NCBI GenBank assembly: GCA_025617745.1
Contig: CM046869.1
Coordinates: 20,659,848 to 20,723,847 of the forward strand
Direction of reading: 5' to 3'
Source of the DNA: Heliocidaris erythrogramma
Lineage: Eukaryota; Echinodermata; Echinoidea; Camarodonta; Echinometridae
DNA: 64,000 nt
The number at the start of each line of letters is the position of its first letter. Within the stretch, counting starts at the first letter, position 1. The position numbers and the translations under genes are program-made. Below, piece by piece: positions 45,401 to 57,400 of this stretch. The notes below the pieces were generated by a model. It saw only the letters and a program-made list of their open reading frames with translations. It was not told where the DNA came from and ran no database searches.

Positions 45401-48400
45401 CACTTAAATTAGGTGCTCTTTGGCTCTAAAATTCTTTGAAATTAAGCAAAAATGGTGGGTTAGGGGGAAAGGTGATCACATTTTTCAGACTGTGCATTTT
45501 GGATATGAATTTGGTGGAAGAGGAAGGATACCGGTACACAATACATCTTTTACCTTAATATTTACTCAAGGTCTGTCATATTTGGTTTTGCTCAGGGAGA
45601 GGGGTGAGGCAGATCCCTCCTTGATCCACCGCTGCATGTAAATTGTAGACGTCATATGTAATGACATTTACTGGTATAATTAATTGTAGGCCACATATTC
45701 AATGAAGTCTCTCAGAAAGGAATCAGAGCTCAAGGTCCCTTGGTTAATTGTCAGTAATGTGAAAGCGTACACTTGCTTCTCTCTGCCATTAAAACACTAA
45801 GATATACATGTACCGTATATGAACACACATGTGTAAAAATACATGTTTACTCCAGGTATGTAAGAAAAGAATGTTCATCTTAGAAAAATGTTCACTAGAA
45901 TTGAGTCGGCCATTTTGTTTTTCAGGTCAGTGTGGTTGTGAAAGAGGCCAGAGAGAGCCTCGATCTGTTTATAGAAATTTAGCAACATGAATTTGAAGGC
46001 ATAAATATACCAGTGTAAAAATATATGAAATAAAATGTAAGATGTACCAGAAAGCATACGCCTACATTATAATATTGCTATTTTTTGTGAGTTGACCATT
46101 TTTGTTTTTAAGGTCAATGTTATACTGAATGATAAAAAGAGAGAGTCTCTGTTTGTAGATAATAGCTATATACTTTGAAGGCTTAAAGTCTGAATGTAAT
46201 ATGGCAGTAAAATATATGATATACCAGAACGTACATGTTTGTGTTGTGTATGCACGCAATGTATGACATTGCTAATTTGAGTCAGCCATTTTGTTTTTCA
46301 GGTCAATGTTGTAGTGAATGAGGGAGAGAGCCTGGGTCTGATGATACGAGGAGGAAGAGAGTTTGGTCTTGGGATCTACATCACTGGGATTGATACTTAC
46401 TCAGTAGCCGAGCATGCTGGTCTGAAGGTAAGTGTTGTACTGTAAGCAGAAAGTTTAAAGTGACAATAAACTGGAGCTCCTCAATAGCGCCATCTTTCAA
46501 CAGGATTTGATAAGTGACTGTGCCTCTGATTTTCCCATCATACCTCATTCTAGTTTGTAGAAGCTTAGAATGTACCTGTAAACAATTTTCCACAATGCCA
46601 AGTCAAAAATAATAGTTTGAAATATAAAATTTGCCTGTTATCCAAACAATCTGTTGGCAAAGTTAAAAAATAAAATGCAATTGATTTTCAAATTATAATC
46701 TTAATTTAGCAATCACTGTAAGATTGCGCAGTTCAAATTCTGCCAGTTTAAGGCACTTTTTAAGGGTTCTATGAGACTATGTTTTACATATTCTCCAGCT
46801 TTTGCGGACAATTGCTTTGTGAACAATATCCTAAACTAACTGATTTCTTAACTTTAATCCAGGACCAAATGCTATACCCAACTCTAAACCTTACCCTAAA
46901 CCTAATCTTAATCCCAATTGCAACCCTAATCCTAGCCCTACACAATATATGTCTTTGACTATCCTGGAACACCTTTCACCAGAGAAAATGTCAGAACACC
47001 AATTAAAGGTGACTTTTTTTACAAGGTTGTGAAAGTGGATGGATTATTTATTCATTCATTTGGCTTGAAGTGTAACAAATATCATTCTGGAAAGTTTGAA
47101 GAAAAAAAAAGGAAATACTTTCATAAAGCAAAAAGTTTAATGTTCATTTTCATTAAAGGAGAATTAACCTCAAACAATAAAGACGATAGTGTTCAAAGGT
47201 GTTATTTATTCCTACTTGTTAGACTATATGGCTTCGCGTCAAAATATACGAGATCGATACGAATCAAGATTTTCTGAGCAAAATTTATCATCTGCTAGCA
47301 ATATGTATCGTCTGCTAGCAATACATGGGGGCTGCCATTTTTTTTATGTGTACAAGAAGATTTTCTTAATCCAAATGCCCAATTGCCTTTTTCAAAATTA
47401 AAAACCCATTTGAGATTTAAAATATAGAATAGATATGTCAATTTATTTTTAAACTGAAGATTTCCTTATATATTTCTGTTGAAAATCGATATTCGCTTAA
47501 TATAAATCTATTTTCTAGATACTGTGACGCAATGGACGGAGCAAATTAATTCAAATTTTATGGATGCTTCTTCCCTGAGCATCTATAGCGGCAAACTATG
47601 CATTCACCTGCTTTCGGATAATGGGACTTGAAAAGTCAGAATGCATGCTGCATATATTATGCTCTGCTCTGTTTGGCAAACCCAAGAAAATAGATTTTTG
47701 TTAAGCAAAACCAGACAATTTAAAAGTATCATTATAAAGATTTAATTTTTATAAATCATGTAAACACCCACTTTATATTTTTCGTCACATATGGGATTTT
47801 AGGTAATGAAGAAAATCAATTTAGGTCTTGGATTCAAAATATCTTCCTGACCGGAACATTTCTCAATGGTTCATGTACAAATCCAAATCAGCAAGAAAAT
47901 GGCAGCCCCATGCAAATGAGTAGTAGACGATACCGGGTGTTGGAATATCTTTATTATACCCTTTTCTGATATCTTATTGGAAAATGATTTAGGCCAATAA
48001 GTAGGAATATACTACACCTTTCAATATAAGTAAATTTGTACTCAGGGGTTAATTCTCCTTTAAGAGATCTATTCACATTGAGTAACACTAAAATTATATC
48101 ATTAAAGAAGAGTTCCATGTACATGTAGAAATGCTTCCCATCACTTAATGGATGGACTTTCCAAAATGCATTTTCATAAGTTAAATCTAGGCACCAGTCA
48201 TTTCGATGGCGTGGGTTCGTATCCCACCGCTGCCACCACGCCATTAAACGAAAGGAAAACACCAGACGATTCTAAGTGAAGTGTTAAGTGAAGTTTATTA
48301 CCGTGGCGAGTCATTGGTAGGCCTACATGGTATAATCATACACATATGTGTCAATGTATGGTAAGCCAAATGCCACCTCTTTATAATCACAATAACCATA

Positions 48401-51400
48401 TCATGACGTTGGTACTAAAAAATTTCAATATGGCACGAAAAAGAGACATGATAACGAAGCTTTTCGACCTGCACTCATCAGGTTATCACGCAGGTATATA
48501 ATAAATTACTTGAAACAAATTTCAAGTAATTTATTATATACCTGACTTTGCATTTTTCATGTAAAACGTACCATTTATAATTTCACTACCCGCTTTGATG
48601 TTCTTTGATAAGTTTTTCTCTCCATATTAACAACTTTATTTCCATAACTAATCTTTTTTTTCACAAATTTTGAGATTGAATGACGACTATCACTTAGTTC
48701 TTAGCAAACAGGATATATAAGTATATTACAATTACAATTTGCTCTCTTTGTTAATGCCTCTTTTGTAGCATGAGTGATGGATGATAAATTTCATCTAATT
48801 AAGAAAGATATTAATCAAGGTTAGAAAATAGAAATATTTGCACTGAGCCTTGCATGCATGCTGCTCAAATCAAGAGATGAAAATTTGGGTGCATGCCATA
48901 TCAGAGGTGTATTCTAAGTAATTTACTTTTCCCCTTAGTACAGTATTGTGCATTGCCTTTTTCATTTACATCATTCACCCTTTCTTTATGTTGCCAACAC
49001 TAATAATAAATTACATTATGTAGGCAATACGCAATTGGCTGCATCTACAGCAGTATAGTATCGACAGCTGTCGACCAAAAAAAGCAATCAACCCTACCAC
49101 TCAATTTTTGTTGTTGCCATTGTAGCAACCTATCTTACCAGCCAAAAGGGAGATAATACCTTCCTAGTTTTATATTAACCTGTTGAATACTGAGCCTAAC
49201 GTAACTCATGCTGGAGTCTGTGGAAAATATGTGTTATACCAAAAGCAAATGGTGTCCAAAGGGTTAAATATTCAGTTTTGATGATAAATGGTAGTAAAAC
49301 ATTTTTGTTATAATGCAGGTTGGCGACCAAATCCTTGATGTCAACACCCGTAACTTCCTCGACATTGAGCACCAGGACGCTGTGGACATCCTCAAATCGT
49401 CCAAGCTGATGATGATGACCATCAAGGATGTGGGCAAGTTGCCCTACGGCCGGACGACCATTGACCGTACCCAATGGCTGACAGGGGAGGAGGTCAAGAA
49501 TTCTCCGCCTACCACCAGGCCTGTGAGAAGGGCGGAAGTGGAGGAAACTGACTCCCTCTATAGTGATATTCCAGAGAGGCCCTCGGTGAGTTGAAAATTT
49601 AACCCATTCCAATCCATGGGCAGCAAATTCTGCCCAAGAAACTCAATTACATGCCATATAAGTATTCTTCATGAGACAGAAACAAGTATGTCAAGGTTGT
49701 ACCAGTAAAATATATTTGGAAACTAATTCATCAATGAAACAAAGGATTAAAGCCTTAATTTTACCCATGGATGTTTGTATGATAATCGTTTTTAAACATT
49801 GTGGCACAGAAGGGGTTAATAGTCTCTCTTACAAGTATATTTCTTCTGGAATCCATAATTCACTACATGTAGTTGCCAAATAGTTTTGTAGATGAGATTG
49901 AGAAAAATTTATAAATTCAATTACCCTCATTTAAAACAAAATAATTATGGCTTTTGTAACAAGGAAAGAAAAGAGAAATAATCTGAATGTTCCAAATCTC
50001 TGAAACTTATTATAGAATAACATGAACTGACATATGGTGCCAAGAGTAATAAACATTTACATCAAATTAGAGCAAAACGAAATAACTTTATTAAACATCT
50101 TTTTTTATCTGTGTCTAGGGTAGTTTCTTGAGTAGATCTCTTTCAGCCGTAACATTAACCCACAGAATTTAAGCATATTCTGTCAGTGGCTGTGATGATT
50201 TTTTTTAAATACATATCTTCAGGGGACATATTTTCAGGGGACATTTCTAGTATGATAATCTTCCAAACTAACGTAAAAAGGATGAGAAAGCTCACAAATT
50301 ATTTTTTACCTTTCCCAGAACTCAACCTTCCCTTTAAGGAAGCTTAATGAGAGATATTTCTTTTAAGAAAGTGTTTTTCTGTGAGTCTTGGTAGTTACAT
50401 TGACTGAATGATTTGTAATTCAAAATAAATTCTTTTCTTCGTCCCTGGAACAGTCTGCATTTAGTCGTGGCATTGGTTCGCAGGTGATGTACAACAAGAG
50501 CATGGCAGGGGTGCAGAACTGGAGTATGCTGGAGGACCAATCTCGAAACCTTCTCAACGAGAACGAGAGAGGCACCATGATGTACTACCTGGAGGAGTAC
50601 CAACGCAACACCATCACTGTCGAAGCACTCGTGATGGCGCTCTTTGAGCTATTTGATACACATGCTAAGGTAACAGTTTTGTCGAACTCCAAACTCATGC
50701 CTCCAGGGGTGTGATGTAAAAGTATCATTTAGGAAATCATATTTTTCGGAATTTGTAGTTTTAGTTTTAATAATCAAAAGTAGATTTCTAATTAAATGAA
50801 TGGGAAAGAAGTAAATTCATGGAAATTAATTGAATATTTTTTGCCTGGAAGTTATTGTTTGATAATTATAAGCTACTTGATCATTCAGTGAAAGGACTGT
50901 AAATTTCTCATTATGCTTTGGAGAGTGCCTCATTAGTATATTTTGTTGTATTATTTTAATAGAGGTTTGTAAGTTCCCAAATATACTGTGAAACTGCATT
51001 TGTGAAATGATATTTGGATGAATTATTACATGTAGTTGGACTTTTTTGGCTGTCCATGAGGCTGTTTTGGCAATAATATGAGGCTAGTTAAAAGTGGGCT
51101 GATTTGGTTCTTTTTGTTGATAATAATAATAACAATGATAATAACGATAATAATATTGTATGTTTTGTTACCGAGGGTAGCCTCATCAGTATCAAATACT
51201 GTTCTCCCTGAGGGCCCTGCATATTATTACCGTGGCATTAGCACTTCGACCAAAGCGCTCATTGCATTCCAGGAAAAAATCCTGCCAGGTACCCACGTAC
51301 TACACCTGGGTCAAGTGCGGCAAATGTAGATTCATTTCTTGCCAAAGGACGTCAATGCCGTCGCAGGAAATTAAAAATTCATTTGTCTTGAATCTCTTTA

Positions 51401-54400
51401 CATCTCTATGTATAGATATGTCATGCTGTTATTTGCATTTTATCTGTGTGAAAGACATATAAGTGCATTTATATTATTCTTTTCTTTTTTTATCCAGTTT
51501 TCTCTGCTGTCTGAAATTCGTGCCTTCATCTTCCCCCCGAGACATTGACAGGTTTGATAGCCTGGTCCTGAAGCGAGAGGTCGAAGCAATGAAGGTAAGA
51601 TGTATCCCCTTTTTTGACAAATTTTAGATGGCCAATATATATTGGAATTCATCGAATTAATTTGTTTATCGGAGTAGTGTCTATAATAAATATTCATAAA
51701 TAAAGACTCAAACCTTGACACTTCATATTCTCTATCTTTATAAGTCCTACCATCTTCTATTTATTTTCATTATTTTGTGAACTGTTGAATTTGCTGATTT
51801 CTTTTAAAGACTTATTGCCTTTTCCAAGGAAATTAGCATTCTAGATTTTGCTCAGTTTGTAAGGGTTTGTTTTCTTTCAGTTAGGAGCTGATAAAGTTAG
51901 ATTAAGTTTTTTTTCAAATTAATTTTTGGTAAAGTAAAGAATTAGATATACTCTGAAAAATAAACTCATTAAAACATTTTTTTTATTTTGCCATATTATT
52001 TTATTTTATCATTGTATGTTTATCCAGGCAAGACAGCGTGGTTATTTTATGAACGAACGTGAGACGTCTTTCACGGACACAATGTCAAATAGTAGTCGTT
52101 ATAACTCCTCCAGTTCCATCGATTCCAGGCCTTTGACTCCGCCAAAAGTACCTCAGCATCTTCCACCAAATATCAGGGTAAGTGATGTGTTCCTGACAAA
52201 CAACCCTACGGCAGAGACTCCATTTCTCCCATTTTTGGCCACTTTTCCTAAATCACTCATTCTCCAACTTTATTTATTTCTTTAATAAAATGAGTCAAAC
52301 AAATGTGTAAAAAGAACTTGTTCAATGCGAAGAAAATCCTTTAAATCCAGGAGCTGCCCCTGAATATCCACGAACCAATCACCAAAATATATTTTGTTTT
52401 GTATGTTAGGGGTTCTATGTCGATATACTGTACTGAAAGTCTGAGCTTCATATGTTGATTCTATAAAGAGATATTGCAAGTTGAAATACACTCACAATAA
52501 ACAATACAGCGACTTGTGGGGAGACTAGTTGACGCACCCATATGCTCTCACACAGAATAGGGGCCCGCGCAGAACTGAACTCGGAATTGGGTTCCGCGCA
52601 AGGTGGTTTTATGTTTTCCTTCATTTTTTTTAGTCTACTTAATCGTTAACCCACACAAGGCCAGGTGAAACGTTTTGAGGTTGATTTTATACATTCTAGC
52701 TGTAAACAAATTATTGTTTTCGGTGATTGGTACACTTTTTAACATATTTCAAATGTGTTATTACTTCTTTTGGCTAATGTTGAAAAGTACCGATCACACC
52801 GCTGCCATCCAAATAGCAGGGTGGCAGTGTTTTAGTAATGATAAGACATGTGAGTTGATTGAATGGTTTAGCTCTCTTTTTATACATATAAAATGACCCC
52901 AGGTTCCAACCTGAGTTGATTCTATTTGGGTTGATGATTATAACTAGTGTAGGAAAGGAAAACTCTTTTGATAATGTAGTTTTGAGGACATTGTGCCTCT
53001 AATGAAGTGTTTAATGTCGGTCATCTAGGGGACCTGTTTTGTTTCAACTATATAGAAGCAGTCCATATATTAGTATATCTGTTAAAATATTTGTTATATG
53101 CTGTTGTCTCAATTTTAGGTAACTAATGAGCCAGAGGAGAGGTACAGGGGCATAGACACAAGGCAGATTAATGACGATACCAATGGGCTTCCAGACTTTG
53201 CTTTACCTGTAAGTATTCAAAGAAAACTTCAGTTTATGAAAATAAAAGTTGTGTCAGTTTAGTAAAATGAGCTTAACAACTTTGTGTTGAGATAAGGAGT
53301 GAAAATCATCAGAGCTATTTCATTAATATCTTAAAAAGTCATTTGGTATAGTGCCTATACATGACTTCTTTTTCACATTTGGTTTAGGTTTGTTGTATGA
53401 GTATGTGACTGTGTGTCTCAAATAAAAAGAAATAAATGTTCTGATATGGTTAGTTGGTAGTTTTGGATGCTATGTATTTCAGCAAGGGTCCTTCATGAAC
53501 TACTGGAAATACTTTAGCTTGTAAATTTATTCCAAATGCCAATGACAGTCATTTTAATCACAAGAAACTTTCACAAGTTGAAAAATTTAGGGTTATCGTT
53601 CAATTATAATGCAGCATGAAACTTAGCGAATCAGGACCACTTGTAAAATCTATGATTTTCTGTTTGTTTGACAGTGGTGTATGAAAGCTTTTATTTACAC
53701 TACACAATCTTTGAAATCATAAATGTACTGATTCTTTAATTAACTTTTCCCCCTGTATCCCCTTTACTCCTTTTTGTATTTAGGACTATGCTATTGGCTC
53801 ACCAAGCAGCAACAATAACAGCACTATCACCCCAAACAAGAACAAATCTCTTAACCGTTCATCCCCCTCCATCTTCAAGAACTCTCCCCTCTTCACCCCT
53901 ACAAATGGATTCAACTCTCCCAACCTCAAGCGAGTCACTGTGGATGTCCACCACCACAACCATATCCAACAGGAACCTTCCACTAGCAGCAGAGGGGTGG
54001 ATCTGCCTGGCTTAGAGTCCATGTATATTGGGACGAAGAGCCCCAGCGAAGATAGCGGTGTGGATGTGACTCTGACCAATGGGCTGAACAGTTTGGCAAA
54101 CCTTGAAAGGTGAGTGGGTATATTGGGAAATTGATTTGGATGGTGACTCTGTGGCTTGGACTTAATAATATCCTAGGGTGATTTTGATTGATTTTAGTAC
54201 TCTTTGAGAGCAACTAGTATTTCACGTCACTCTTTTTAAAATTCATAATAAGTAATGATAATGTTGCATTTGTTGTCCTTTTACCAGTCAAATGAGAATT
54301 TTGATAATAATGATCATTTAGATGTATGGTGAATTTGTATTTTGTACTTTTTGATGATACTGTTTATGGAACAAAGCTTTACAACATAGATAACTTCAAA

Positions 54401-57400
54401 ATGTATAGAAATGTATTTAGAAATTGGAAGTGGACTGAGATTGGGTCAGATATGGTGAAATTGTCAAAAAGATGTATCTGGAGTAAATAGTGTCTTTTAT
54501 TGATTTGTAATTCTCAATTATTTTACTGTTAACTATAATACAGACATAAGACACTACAATATCTCCACTCAACATGCATAATATCTTTGTACTCGTGTCT
54601 ATCTCTGAAGGTACAAGATGTCTGATTCGCGGGACCGCTACCACAATCTGACCAGTGACACTGATTTCAGCCCCCGCTCTTCAGAAGAGAGTCCCCGCTC
54701 CCCGGACAGCAGTCCTGAGGCCTCCCCAAGCAGAGTGCAGGAGGAGAAGAGAGAGACTAACCCATCCCAAACCAAGGATGATGCCAATGATCGCCATAGC
54801 GATAGATCAGGAAGCAGACAAAGGAGGATGAGTTTGGACAGTGTGTCCACAGAGAGCTCAGCTTCAGTGGTGAGTGGTCACTTTTTCAGTCCGTCCTTGA
54901 ATTTGATTTTTTTCAATAAGCAATTTAGAAATGAAAAACAAAGAAGAGCGCTAGTTATAATTTAGATTATACTTGAGAGACGTTACGGCTCAGTGGTACT
55001 AGATCAGTGGTTTTGTAACCAGGAGATCCTGGGTCAGAAACTAAGTTGATGCACTTTTGTAAGCCATCGATCCTCCCAGGGGCAGATCCAGGGGGCCCGG
55101 GCCTTCTCCCCTGGGAAAAAATAGACACCCAAATAAGGCTGATGACCCTTTTTTTCTTTTTTTCTTTGCTTGTCAGAGATTTTTTGAGCTAAAAAGAGAC
55201 CCCAAAATGCTAATGACCCTTATTTTTTTGCTTGTCTGAAAATTTTGTGAATATTGGGCCCCCTCCCTCACACATTCCTGGATCCACCACTGGGTCCTCC
55301 ATTACGAAGTCCGTCAGTTAGGTCTTAAAAATTGTAAGTCCTCTGGTTGCTTTTCTACAAGCATTTTGCTGCTTTCTTTGCAGTTTGGTAAAATGAACAC
55401 CAGCGTCAAGTGAATTTCAAAGTGGTGAACAGTTTGGGTAAGCCTTAAAATTGTTCTCTTTTTGTCCATCATAGATTGGAGAACTCATCAGCAGACAGAA
55501 CAGTGGAACTGATCATGGCATTCCTAGAAGAATTAGTGATCCCACTCATGTAAGTAAAGAAAGATGAGATAAACTTGCATCTCCCTGCCACACTTTAAAA
55601 AAAAAACTGGGTTATGTTTTACGTTATGTTGTGTAATAATCTGTAAAGCAATGTGGGATGAATATATCATTTGTATAATTGGAATGTAGGGCAATGGAGG
55701 CTTTATATTTATGGAGCATTCTTTTCTGTTTTTGATAACAGCACACACCAAAAGACCAGAGGCGTAGTGTCGACCAGACCAAGAAAGCTAGCGAAACCCT
55801 TTATGAGCTGAGGAAGAGTACACCAACATCACCTCTCTCTCCGACAACATCTTCCTCTAAAGCAATATCCAACCAGAATCCTTCTTCATCATCATCAACA
55901 TCGTCATCATCGCAAAGACTGGCAGGCAACAGTGCGGGACGGACACGCCCCAACATGCCTCCCCCACCACCGCCTTCTGGAAAGGACGGTTCAAACCCTA
56001 AGCACTCTGCAAAACCTCCATCCCCGTCTTTACTGCTGGAGGACATGCCTTTACCCCTACCCCCGTCAGACTTCCTCTCAGCTTCCCCCTTTGACCTGCC
56101 ACCCCCGCTGCCCTCCCCTCCACCAAACCAATTTGTCGGTGATGCACCCCCTCTTCCACCGACCACGCCCCCTCCTCCTCCACCAGGGTTTCAGACGGAG
56201 GATGAAGAAGAGGATGAGGTGGTGCTCCCTGATCCCTCATTGTACCCCCTGCTTCTACCAGTCGTGCTCCATTGAGCATGATGAGCACCTTCAAACCTCA
56301 GGTTAGTCCTGGAGCTTTTGACTTTTGTAGATTTCATGTTATTTGTTGGTGATGATGATGATGATGGTGATGATGATAATGGTAGTTGTGGTGATGACAT
56401 TGATGATGATGGTGGTGATGATGATGATGATTATCTTGTTGAGTTTGGTGATGATATTGATCACATTTGTGGTGGTGGTGGTGATGATAATATTGATGAT
56501 CAAGGGTGTGGTGGTGAAATTCATGATGACCTGGATGGTGAGGGTAATGATTGTGATGATGATGATAGGGATATTGATGATATCAATGATAATGATGAAT
56601 ATGGTGATGTTGGACGAAGAGAGTTAATTCAATTCAACTTAATTCAATTCAGTATTTATTTCCAATTCATTAAAAAATGATGATTTATTATAAAAATGAT
56701 GATGATGATAATGATGGTGATGATGATGGTGGTGGTAACTTACATGTAATGTTGATGCTGTCCATAACATACTGGAAATTGAACATACCATGCTTGTTAC
56801 ATGTAGTTCCTGTATAATTTCTCAATTAAACTCAAAATTTCCACTCTAAATTTCACAGGGTTCGTCCACCCCTGACAAGCCAAACGTGGACATTGTTGTA
56901 AACACTAGGCTGGACCAGCCTCCACACTGTGAGACCATCTATGTGAAGAAGACCAAGTCTAACCTTGGTCTAGCCGTAGAGGGAGGCTCAAGAACAAGAC
57001 AACCCTTGCCAAAGATTATCAAGATCCAGGTGAGCTCTCAGTATAATTACGTGCACAGACTCTCCCATTTTGAAGTGTTGCTAGGTCGGTAACACCTGAG
57101 GTGTTAATCCCATTGCACCAGTCTTGACCATTCAGGCACAACTGTGCATATCCATGCAAATATGCAAGTTTTTTAACAAAATGGAAAAAGGCCAAGTGGA
57201 AGGTTTTAGACATGTGACAGTTCTTCTGCCTCGACTCTGTAGCAATGACAAGGATGTAAATTATCATGATGAATTAATTGTATTAATTCCTGTGTGGTCA
57301 TGACTATTAATCTAGATTTCTTATAATCTTTCTGTGCCGATTACTCAGATTTTGTTCCAAATTTATTTGGCAATTTGGGTAAATGTCATTTATTTGTAGT

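Larger units (their letters stand above)
46428..49318. other. WHRN intron 3
   Basis: No exon seen. It contains a degenerate CCCTAA-like stretch (about 46860-46945), a 911 bp foldback element (47153-48063), a B-box-like fragment (48205-48240) and a perfect 24 bp palindrome (48492-48543). Confidence 0.7.

Noticed and set aside
55932..56306. 124-codon alternative frame across WHRN exon 12
   Set aside because: Shadow frame over the proline-rich exon; only its final part coincides with the frame that enters exon 13, which is treated as the frame-break finding.
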